The notes under the pieces: generated by a model
What the model was told of the DNA's origin: nothing
Seen by the model: the letters and a program-made list of their open reading frames with translations, nothing else
The model's database searches: none
Made by a program: the position numbers and the translations under genes
Assembly: GCA_020056895.1 (NCBI GenBank)
Contig: JAGVGV010000405.1
Coordinates: 1 to 5,293, forward strand
Origin: Deltaproteobacteria bacterium
GTDB taxonomy: Bacteria; Desulfobacterota; Desulfarculia; Adiutricales; JAGVGV01
Direction: 5' to 3'
DNA: 5,293 nucleotides
Shown: positions 1-5,293 of the stretch, piece after piece
Numbering within the stretch: the first letter of the stretch is position 1
Layout: every line of letters begins with the position of its first letter

Positions 1-7
1 CAATTCA

Positions 8-88
8 CCTCGTTGGTGATGGTTTCTTTCGGCGGAAAACATCATATCACCCTGATTTCTCAGGGACAACGAGGTTTTTCTTTTTTTT
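8..88 (+). terminator. Compound stem-loop followed by T-tract, probable terminator of an upstream gene
   Basis: An outer stem pairs 8-15 (CCTCGTTG) with 67-74 (CAACGAGG), 8 bp perfect. Stacked directly on it, 16-20 (GTGAT) pairs with 46-50 (ATCAC). A second arm, 51-55 with 60-64 (CCTGA/TCAGG), closes a TTTC loop. Inside the first arm, 23-26 can pair with 35-38. The right side of the outer stem is followed at once by 14 bases that are T except for one C (75-88), as in an intrinsic terminator reading in the + direction. The gene it would terminate lies off the left edge. A single long hairpin would be the usual form; the branched three-way shape is less common, so a small structured RNA is an alternative. 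Confidence 0.5.
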
Positions 89-151
89 GACGGTGAGTTT
101 AGGACATGGAGGACAGGAGTGCGGGCGCCTTGATTCATCGCTAAATACTAT

Positions 152-166
152 TTGACATATCGTCAA
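152..166. promoter_or_regulatory. Inverted repeat TTGAC-N5-GTCAA over the -35 region, candidate operator
   Basis: Positions 152-156 (TTGAC) and 162-166 (GTCAA) are perfect inverted repeats around a 5-bp centre. The repeat lies over the -35 box and the start of the spacer, where a bound dimeric regulator would block RNA polymerase. No regulator gene is in the window and the site is short, so this is a positional inference only. Confidence 0.3.
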
Positions 167-179
167 TTCCAATGATAAA
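152..179 (+). promoter_or_regulatory. Candidate sigma70-type promoter for the hdr-like cluster
   Basis: A perfect TTGACA -35 box (152-157) is followed after 16 bp by GATAAA (174-179), which matches TATAAT at 4 of 6 positions. The surrounding 140-190 is AT-rich in an otherwise GC-rich window. Transcription would start near 186 and read into the first gene with a leader of about 285 nt. It is the best promoter-like match I found by eye upstream of 473; no clear promoter was seen in the two downstream spacers. Confidence 0.5.
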
Positions 180-185
180 CGAAAA

Positions 186-472
186 AACACGGCTCCTGGC
201 CCGGAACCGGTCCTCGACCGGCTTCAATCCACGCCAGGCCCTCGGGAGTAGGATGACTCGTAACATCCTTTCCTTTTTAGGTTTCACCTGAAGCGTCACC
301 GGAATACTACCCGTGCCCGGTAGGTCGCTTTGGGATGGAACCGCCTTGCCCGAGGCTTTTACCCGTCCCTGACATCGTTTCCCCAAAGGTACATCCTGAC
401 CGACCCGCCCGGCCCGGACCGCATTGAAGCGGCATCCCTTTTTTTTAAATGGACTTTGGGAGGTTGGTCGGC
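186..472 (+). promoter_or_regulatory. Long leader without a gene, containing several short hairpins
   Basis: No convincing ORF lies here. By eye it offers these stems: 195-200 with 233-238 (CCTGGC/GCCAGG), enclosing 207-211 with 217-221 (CCGGT/ACCGG); 250-255 with 264-269 (AGGATG/CATCCT), followed by the T-rich stretch 270-278; 279-282 with 286-289; 291-295 with 326-330 (AAGCG/CGCTT), enclosing 307-311 with 319-323 (CTACC/GGTAG); 343-346 with 353-356, followed by TTTT; and 419-422 with 429-432, followed by a run of eight T (439-446) just before the ribosome binding site. Each stem is only 4-6 bp. Repeated hairpin-plus-T combinations suggest possible attenuation. No riboswitch class was recognised. 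Confidence 0.35.
458..464 (+). promoter_or_regulatory. Shine-Dalgarno site that sets the start of the first gene at 473
   Basis: GGGAGGT contains the full GGAGGT anti-16S match and lies 8 nt before ATG 473. The in-frame ATG at 449 has only a T-run and TAA before it, with no ribosome binding site. Initiating at 449 would also place this Shine-Dalgarno inside the coding region. Confidence 0.8.
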
Positions 473-1756
473 ATGTCGAATCCCGTGCTTTTATCCGAAA
501 CCAAAAGCGAATTGAAACAACTGGTGGAAAAACTGGCGCCCAACGGCAACCTAGGGCTCTGCCTGACCTGCGGAACCTGCGCCAGCGGCTGCCCTGCCAC
601 GGGCCTGATGGATATGGACCCCCGCAAGTGGATCCGTATGGCCGTATTGGGCATGGATGAGGAACTGCTGGCGCACCCCTGGGCCTGGGTTTGCACCATG
701 TGTAAAAGGTGCCAGGATGCCTGCCCGATGAATATCAACATCCCCCAGCTCACCTTTTACATCCGGTCCCAATGGCCGCGTGAAGACCGGCCCAAGGGGA
801 TCCGGGGTTCCTGCGATCACCACGTGTCGTCCCGGGGGGGCGCCATGGGGGTTCCCGTGGAAGACTTCAAATTCGTGGTATCGGACATGGCCGAGGAACT
901 GAGGGGCCAGGAAGGGTTCGAGGATTTCGAGGCGTCCGTGGACAAGGAAGGGGCTATGTTCGCCCTGAACCAGAATTCCCGTGAACCGGTTACCGAGCCC
1001 GATGAAATGCTCCCCCTGTGGAAAATCCTCCATACCGTGGGCGCGGACTGGACCTACTATTCGGACATGTGGGCTGGCGAGAACTACTGCATGTTCCTGG
1101 CCGACGACGAGAAATGGGAAGAAATCATCCGGGCTCAGGCCGAAATCGTGGACCGGTTGGGGTGCCGGTACCTGGTGAACACGGAATGCGGTCATTCCTT
1201 TTTCGCGCTCTGGGCCGGGCTGAAAAAATTCAACATTCCCCACAAATTCGAGCTGGTCAGTATCGTTAATTTGTACGCTCAGTGGATCCGTGAAGGGAAA
1301 CTGAAAGTCAATTCCGACTGGAACAAGGACCTCAAGATCAAGTTTACGGTTCAGGACCCCTGCAACCCGGTTCGGAAATCCTTGGGCGATTATTTCGCCG
1401 ACGATCTTCGGTTCGTGGTGAAAAGCGTGGTGGGTGAAGAGAATCTGGTGGACATGTATCCCAACCGTTCGAACAACTTTTGTTGCGGCGGCGGCGGTGG
1501 TTCACTTCAGGCGCCGTACAAGGAGCAACGACTGGCGTACGGCAAATTCAAGGCCGATCAGATCAAGGCTACGGGGGCTTCGTACGTGGCCGTGCCCTGC
1601 CACAACTGCCACGCCCAAATCCATGAGCTGGGAGAGCATTACGACGGCGGGTGGCAGGTCGTGCATCTGTGGACCATCATCTGTCTGTCCATGGGGATGC
1701 TGGGCGAAAACGAACGGACCTACCTGGGGCCCGATCTGGCCGAATTGGGCTTGTAG
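473..1756 (+). CDS. HdrD/DsrK-like (Fe-S)-binding protein: 4Fe-4S dicluster ferredoxin domain plus CCG domain
   Basis: Cytoplasmic electron-transfer protein of 427 residues with no signal peptide or membrane segment seen. The N-terminal HdrC-like part holds two CX2CX2CX3C motifs: C30/C33/C36/C40 and C74/C77/C80/C84. Both suit [4Fe-4S] clusters. The C-terminal part is HdrB-like and ends in a complete CCG motif: C297 (DPCNP), C337-C338 followed by five Gly, and C376/C379 (PCHNC). The spacing is C-x39-CC-x37-CxxC. An earlier CCG-like segment is degenerate, with only scattered C206, C231 and C239 (ECGHS) and no CC pair. This resembles DsrK/HmeD-type proteins more than archaeal HdrB, which has two full CCG motifs. 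The protein therefore probably holds one special CCG-bound cluster. It precedes the HdrA-like gene by 132 bp and likely exchanges electrons with it. BamD of class II benzoyl-CoA reductase is a possible identity. Family is certain; the substrate or partner is unknown. Confidence 0.95.
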   Translation: MSNPVLLSETKSELKQLVEKLAPNGNLGLCLTCGTCASGCPATGLMDMDPRKWIRMAVLGMDEELLAHPWAWVCTMCKRCQDACPMNINIPQLTFYIRSQWPREDRPKGIRGSCDHHVSSRGGAMGVPVEDFKFVVSDMAEELRGQEGFEDFEASVDKEGAMFALNQNSREPVTEPDEMLPLWKILHTVGADWTYYSDMWAGENYCMFLADDEKWEEIIRAQAEIVDRLGCRYLVNTECGHSFFALWAGLKKFNIPHKFELVSIVNLYAQWIREGKLKVNSDWNKDLKIKFTVQDPCNPVRKSLGDYFADDLRFVVKSVVGEENLVDMYPNRSNNFCCGGGGGSLQAPYKEQRLAYGKFKADQIKATGASYVAVPCHNCHAQIHELGEHYDGGWQVVHLWTIICLSMGMLGENERTYLGPDLAELGL

Positions 1757-1781
1757 CCCGCGGGATGGTTTCAAGAAGTTG

Positions 1782-1801
1782 GGGCGAGGAATGCCTCGCC
1801 C
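1782..1801 (+). other. GC-rich intercistronic hairpin between the HdrD-like and HdrA-like genes
   Basis: GGGCGAGG (1782-1789) pairs perfectly with CCTCGCCC (1794-1801) across a 4-base AATG loop, then TTTC follows. It starts 26 bases after the TAG stop of the first gene. The T-run is too short for a strong intrinsic terminator, so partial termination or protection of the upstream mRNA 3' end are both possible. A weaker hairpin follows (1818-1822 with 1834-1838, ACGGG/CCCGT). The rest of the 132-bp spacer shows no promoter or ORF that I can support. Confidence 0.5.
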
Positions 1802-1870
1802 TTTCGGAAACGGTCCTACGGGAATGTCCTTTCCCCGTTCAAAATTCTCCCCTTATGATTTCCTGGTGAA

Positions 1871-1877
1871 AGGGAGG
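1871..1877 (+). promoter_or_regulatory. Shine-Dalgarno of the HdrA-like gene
   Basis: AGGGAGG lies 11 nt before ATG 1889, slightly farther than the usual 5-9 nt. No other in-frame start was found between it and the gene. The FAD-binding strand begins within the first 10 residues from ATG 1889, which supports that start. Confidence 0.65.
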
Positions 1878-1888
1878 CGGAAGCGGCG

Positions 1889-4800
1889 ATGACGGATAAG
1901 GTGATCGGCGCGGTGATGGTGGTGGGCGGCGGCATTGGCGGGATCCAGGCGGCCCTGGACCTGGCCGGGTCCGGGTACCGAGTGTATCTGGTCGAAAAAA
2001 AACCGTCCATCGGCGGGGTCATGGCCCAGCTCGACAAGACTTTTCCCACCAACGATTGTTCCATGTGCATCATGTCGCCCAAACTGGTGGAAGTGGGGCG
2101 GCACCGGAACATCCAGCTCTTGACTCGGACCGAAATCCGCCGCGTGGAGGGCGGCCCCGGGGATTTCCGGGTGTCCCTGACTCAAAAAGCCCGGTACGTG
2201 GACATGGAAAAATGCGTGGCCTGCGGAGTCTGCGCGGAAAAATGTCCCAAAAAAGTAACGGACCTGTTCAACGGCGGCTTGGCCAAACGGAAAGCGATCT
2301 ATATTCAATACCCCCAGGCCGTGCCGCTCAAGTACGTGATTGACCGGGAAGCCTGCCTGTTTTTTGAAAAGGGGCGGTGCCGGGCCTGCGAAAAATTCTG
2401 CCCTTCCGGGGCCATCCGGTTCGATGACCAGGACCGGGATCTGAACCTTGCCGTGGGGTCCATTATCCTGGCGCCGGGGTTCAAGGCCTTCGATCCTTCG
2501 GACCTTAGTTTTTACGGATACAAGGATAACCCGGACGTGGTGACGTCCCTGGAGTTCGAACGGCTGCTGTCCGCGTCCGGCCCCACCATGGGCCACCTGA
2601 TCCGGCCGTCCGACCACCAGGACCCCCGGAAAATCGCCTGGCTCCAGTGCGTGGGGTCCCGGTCCACCCAGCCCGGCAGCCATGCCTATTGTTCTTCGGT
2701 CTGCTGCATGTACGCCATCAAGCAGGCGCTGGTGGCCAAGGAACACGCCGGGCCGGGGAAGCTGGACGCCACCATCTTCTTCATGGACATGCGGACCCAC
2801 GGCAAGGGGTTCGAAGCCTGCTACAACGACGCCCGAAACCGGCACGGGGTGAAGTTCGAACGGTGCCGGATTCATTCCGTGACGCCGGACCGGGCCGCCG
2901 GAGGCCAAAGAATCTCCTGGGTGGACGAAAACGGCGGCTCCCGGGAAGAGGTGTTCGACCTGGTGGTCCTTTCCGTGGGCCTGGAAACCGATCCCCAGAC
3001 CAAGGCTCTTGCCGAAAACTTGGGCTTGGCCTTGACCGACGGCGATTTCGCTTCGACCTGCTCCTTCGATCCTACCCAATCTTCCCGGCCGGGGGTGTTC
3101 GTGGCCGGCGCCTTCGCCGGGCCCAAGGATATTCCCCAGACGGTTATCGAAGCCGGGTCCGCCGCTCTTGGGGCCGGAGCCCTTTTGGCCTCGGCCCGGG
3201 ATACACTCACTACCCCGGTCACACCGCCTCCCCAGACCAGCGTGGCGGGCGATCCGCCCCGGGTGGGGGTGTTCATTTGCTATTGCGGCATCAACATCGG
3301 GTCCGTGGTGAACGTGCCGGCGGTTCGGGAATACGCCGCCGGGCTGCCCTTCGTGGAATACGCCGCCGACAACCTGTATTCCTGCAGCCAGGATACTCAG
3401 GACGCCATCACCCGGATTATCCGCGAAAAAAACCTGAACCGGATCGTGGTGGCCGCCTGTTCCCCCCGAACCCACGAACCCCTGTTCCAGGAAACGCTCC
3501 TCAACGCCGGCCTCAACAAGTATCTGTTCGAAATGGTGAACATCCGCAACCAGAATTCCTGGGTGCACAAGGACTGGCCCGAAGAGGCCACGGGGAAAGC
3601 CAAGGACCTGGTTCGCATGGCTGTCAGCCGGGTGGCGCTTCAAACGCCTTTGGCCGAAGAAACCCTGTCCGTTGAACCGGCGGCCCTGGTGGTGGGCGGC
3701 GGCGTGGCTGGGATGACGGCGGCGCGGGCTCTGTCCCGCCACGGGTACCCGGTCCACCTGGTGGAACGGTCGGCCCGGTTGGGCGGGCAGGCGCTGAACC
3801 TTTGGGCCACGGCCAAGGGCGAAAGCATCCCCGAAGGCTTGGCCCGGCTGGTTCGGGACGTCGAGACCGAACCCCTTATCACCCGGCATCTCGAAACCCG
3901 GCTCGAAGCCGTGGACGGGTACGTGGGCCAGTTCCGGACCACCATCCGGACCGGCGGGACCTCCCGGACTCTTACGCACGGCGTGGCCGTGATCGCCACC
4001 GGAGCCCGGGAATCGGTCCCCCAGGAATACCTGTTCGGCCAGGACCTCAGGGTGGTGACCGGGTTGGAACTGGACCGGCGAATGATCGCCGGCGACCCGG
4101 AACTGGACCGGCTCGGCGCCGTGGTTTTCATCCAGTGCGTAGGGTCCCGGGAAATCCAGCGGCCCTATTGTTCCAGGCTTTGCTGTTCCCATTCCCTGGC
4201 TTCGGCCCTTCATTTGAAGAAAAAGAACCCCGACGCGAGAATCTATATTCTTTATCGGGACATCCGGTCGTACGGCGAACGGGAGGATTTGTATAAGCGG
4301 GCCAGGGAGTTGGGGGTCATCTTCATCCGGTACGATCTCGAACGCAAACCCGTGGCAACGGCGGACGAAGCCGGCCTTCGAATCCGGGCGAGGGACCACA
4401 TTTTGGGCCGGGACGTAACCATCCGGTCCGACCTTCTGGTGCTTGCCGCCGCCGTGGAGCCGTACCGGGACGCCGCCCTGGCCCAGCTCTTCAAGGTTCC
4501 CATGAACGAGGACGGATTTTTCGCTGAAGCCCACGTGAAACTGGGGCCATCGGAATTCGCCAGCGACGGCGTGTTCCTCTGCGGCCTGGCCCACTACCCC
4601 AAACCCTTGGATGAATCCGTGGCCCAGGCTCAGGCGGCCGCTTCGCGGGCCGTGGCTCTGTTGTCCCGGAAAACCATTCAGACCAGCGGCACGGTGGCCT
4701 GGGTAATGACCGCCCGTTGCACCGGATGCGGCGTGTGTGTTGACGTCTGCCCCTACAGCGCGCCGTCGCTCATCAGCGCCGGACCCAACGCCGGCCGGGC

Positions 4801-4924
4801 GGAAGTGAATCCGGTGCTCTGCAAGGGGTGCGGGTCCTGCGTTTCGTCCTGCCGGTCCAACGCGGCCCAGCTAAGGGGCTTTGAACAAAGCCAAATCTTC
4901 AGCATGATCGCGGCGTTCGCCTGA
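1889..4924 (+). CDS. hdrA: HdrA-like flavoprotein with two FAD domains (CoB-CoM heterodisulfide reductase subunit A family)
   Basis: A soluble 1011-residue FAD/Fe-S electron hub, larger than single-FAD archaeal HdrA (about 650 residues). Order of parts: first FAD domain with GGGIGG at 13-18 and E36; inserted ferredoxin domain with C109/C112/C115/C119 and C156/C164/C167/C171; rest of the first thioredoxin-reductase-like domain with C254 (QCVGSR) and C268/C272/C273 (YCSSVCC); a linker near 440-457; the classical HdrA N-terminal domain with CYCG (C464, C466), C499 and ACSPRTHEP (C524); second FAD domain with GGGVAG at 603-608 and E626, plus C750 (QCVGSR) and C761/C765/C766 (YCSRLCC); C-terminal ferredoxin with C944/C947/C950/C954 and C978/C981/C984/C988. 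The second half lacks the inserted ferredoxin, and the first half lacks the N-terminal and C-terminal Fe-S domains. Up to seven [4Fe-4S] clusters are possible by inference. It ends in tandem stops, TGA then TAA. Likely the flavin centre for electron bifurcation or confurcation with its neighbours; BamE is an alternative identity. Confidence 0.97.
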   Translation: MTDKVIGAVMVVGGGIGGIQAALDLAGSGYRVYLVEKKPSIGGVMAQLDKTFPTNDCSMCIMSPKLVEVGRHRNIQLLTRTEIRRVEGGPGDFRVSLTQKARYVDMEKCVACGVCAEKCPKKVTDLFNGGLAKRKAIYIQYPQAVPLKYVIDREACLFFEKGRCRACEKFCPSGAIRFDDQDRDLNLAVGSIILAPGFKAFDPSDLSFYGYKDNPDVVTSLEFERLLSASGPTMGHLIRPSDHQDPRKIAWLQCVGSRSTQPGSHAYCSSVCCMYAIKQALVAKEHAGPGKLDATIFFMDMRTHGKGFEACYNDARNRHGVKFERCRIHSVTPDRAAGGQRISWVDENGGSREEVFDLVVLSVGLETDPQTKALAENLGLALTDGDFASTCSFDPTQSSRPGVFVAGAFAGPKDIPQTVIEAGSAALGAGALLASARDTLTTPVTPPPQTSVAGDPPRVGVFICYCGINIGSVVNVPAVREYAAGLPFVEYAADNLYSCSQDTQDAITRIIREKNLNRIVVAACSPRTHEPLFQETLLNAGLNKYLFEMVNIRNQNSWVHKDWPEEATGKAKDLVRMAVSRVALQTPLAEETLSVEPAALVVGGGVAGMTAARALSRHGYPVHLVERSARLGGQALNLWATAKGESIPEGLARLVRDVETEPLITRHLETRLEAVDGYVGQFRTTIRTGGTSRTLTHGVAVIATGARESVPQEYLFGQDLRVVTGLELDRRMIAGDPELDRLGAVVFIQCVGSREIQRPYCSRLCCSHSLASALHLKKKNPDARIYILYRDIRSYGEREDLYKRARELGVIFIRYDLERKPVATADEAGLRIRARDHILGRDVTIRSDLLVLAAAVEPYRDAALAQLFKVPMNEDGFFAEAHVKLGPSEFASDGVFLCGLAHYPKPLDESVAQAQAAASRAVALLSRKTIQTSGTVAWVMTARCTGCGVCVDVCPYSAPSLISAGPNAGRAEVNPVLCKGCGSCVSSCRSNAAQLRGFEQSQIFSMIAAFA

Positions 4925-4998
4925 TAACCAATCAACCATGGAGGCAAACGGGTCTTTTCAATCAATGACAAGGGTAAGGGTTGCCATTTCATCGGGAC

Positions 4999-5089
4999 CC
5001 CCTCACCCCGCCCTCTCCCGGGAGTCAGGGCCATGCCCTGACTCCAATGGGCATCCGGGGCCGTGGCCCCGGCGCCCGGGGGCGAGGGG
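4999..5089. repeat. Palindromic repeat-like block with two perfect hairpins in the HdrA-MvhD spacer
   Basis: The outer arms pair CCCCTC (4999-5004) with GAGGGG (5084-5089), then GCCC (5010-5013) with GGGC (5080-5083). Inside are two perfect hairpins. One pairs 5021-5031 with 5035-5045 (11 bp, GGAGTCAGGGC arm, loop CAT). The other pairs 5055-5062 with 5065-5072 (8 bp, CCGGGGCC arm). The C-rich CCCTCACCCC...CCCTCTCCC left arm with a G-rich right arm is a style I know from dispersed intergenic repeats of the REP/BIME kind in proteobacteria. Only one copy is in the window, so dispersal is inferred. No ORF with a ribosome binding site lies in the 268-bp spacer. Confidence 0.5.
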
Positions 5090-5117
5090 AAAGAGCAACT
5101 TGACCCCAATATGAAAA

Positions 5118-5160
5118 GCCCGGGCCACTGGTTCCTCGGATTAAGGCCAGTGGCCCAGGC
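5118..5160 (+). other. Long stem-loop just upstream of the MvhD-like gene
   Basis: GGGCCACTGG (5122-5131) pairs perfectly with CCAGTGGCCC (5147-5156). After one mismatch the stem extends by three more pairs (5118-5120 with 5158-5160). The loop 5132-5146 can form a 3-bp inner stem. No T-run follows, so it is not a typical intrinsic terminator. It ends 22 nt before the Shine-Dalgarno of the next gene, so it could affect mRNA stability, processing or translation of that gene. Confidence 0.55.
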
Positions 5161-5192
5161 CCACCCCCAGAACTTCCGGAAAGGGGAGCAAT

Positions 5193-5293
5193 ATGGACAC
5201 CCAGCCCAATGGGCCCATGGCGGCCGGATTCGAACCCCAGATCATCGCCTATTGCTGCAAATGGTGTTCATACGCGGCGGCGGATCTGGCGGG
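5193..5293 (+). CDS. MvhD/FlpD-type hydrogenase iron-sulfur subunit, N-terminal fragment (cut by window end)
   Basis: Only 33 whole codons are present; the gene runs off the right edge. After about 15 variable residues comes PQIIAYCCKWCSYAAADLA, which matches the start of the MvhD family. In that family the usual form is close to CNWCSYxxADLAG and its Cys residues help bind a [2Fe-2S] cluster. C21, C22 and C25 are visible, with Lys23 where Asn is usual. Family members are about 140-160 residues and connect HdrA to hydrogenase, formate dehydrogenase or other electron donors in the cytoplasm. ATG 5193 is preferred because GGGGAG (5183-5188) lies 4 nt before it, somewhat close. The in-frame ATG 5217 has no such site. 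It follows the HdrA-like gene on the same strand after 268 bp. BamF is the alternative identity. No in-frame TGA (selenocysteine) occurs in the visible part. Confidence 0.9.
   Translation, partial: MDTQPNGPMAAGFEPQIIAYCCKWCSYAAADLA

Noticed and set aside
222..255. A CRISPR-repeat-like phrase, GCTTCAATCCACGCC, in the leader
   Set aside because: It resembles the GTTTCAATCCACGCC end of some type I repeats, but there is only one copy, no regular spacing and no cas gene in the window. A relic repeat would need matching copies elsewhere in the genome.
141..386. An 81-codon open frame on the - strand in the leader
   Set aside because: No family resemblance and no clear ribosome binding site, and it overlaps the promoter and leader signals of the + strand. 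It cannot be excluded but is not supported.
449..472. The upstream in-frame ATG 449 as start of the HdrD-like gene
   Set aside because: It has no ribosome binding site, and the GGGAGGT at 458-464 is ideally placed for ATG 473. The eight extra residues have no visible role.
449..1756. Identification of the first gene as glycolate oxidase GlpC/LutA-type subunit
   Set aside because: These share ferredoxin plus CCG domains, but here only the last CCG motif is intact, and the HdrA-like and MvhD-like neighbours point to an Hdr-type complex.
1853..4594. A 913-codon open frame on the - strand opposite the HdrA-like gene
   Set aside because: Its translation shows no recognisable family motif and is rich in Gly, Pro, His and Arg, as expected from the antisense of a gene with strong G/C third positions. 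The + strand frame has unmistakable FAD and Fe-S motifs along its whole length.
4938..5114. A 58-codon + strand frame starting at ATG 4938 in the HdrA-MvhD spacer
   Set aside because: No Shine-Dalgarno, and it reads straight through the palindromic block, giving a Pro/Gly/Arg-rich product that reflects the repeats.

Overview
The window carries an electron-transfer gene cluster of the heterodisulfide reductase (Hdr) type. It contains two complete genes and the start of a third, all on the + strand. The two complete proteins closely resemble Hdr-like proteins that I associate with strictly anaerobic sulfate-reducing or syntrophic Desulfobacterota (former Deltaproteobacteria). The GC-rich coding sequence, with strong G/C preference at third codon positions, fits that group. 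The genus cannot be fixed from this sequence.

Layout. 1-448: no gene. It holds a compound stem-loop with a T-tract (8-88; probable terminator of an upstream gene), a sigma70-like promoter overlapping a perfect inverted repeat (152-179), and a leader of about 285 nt with several short hairpins. 473-1756: an HdrD/DsrK-like iron-sulfur protein with an HdrC-like ferredoxin domain followed by a CCG domain. 1757-1888: spacer with a strong GC-rich hairpin. 1889-4924: a 1011-residue HdrA-like flavoprotein with two FAD domains. 4925-5192: a 268-bp spacer filled with perfect stem-loops, partly resembling a dispersed palindromic repeat. 5193-5293: the first 33 codons of an MvhD/FlpD-type hydrogenase iron-sulfur subunit, cut by the window edge.

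How they would work together (inference from the families). MvhD-type subunits pass electrons between a partner oxidoreductase (hydrogenase, formate dehydrogenase or other) and HdrA. The HdrA flavin can split or merge electron pairs between a low- and a high-potential path. The HdrD-like protein carries the cluster that would serve a thiol/disulfide or other high-potential partner. The module is therefore a candidate flavin-based electron bifurcation or confurcation unit. The order HdrD-like, double-FAD HdrA-like, MvhD-like is also the order I recall for bamD-bamE-bamF of the class II benzoyl-CoA reductase complex. The genes beyond the right edge are needed to decide between that and a general Hdr module.
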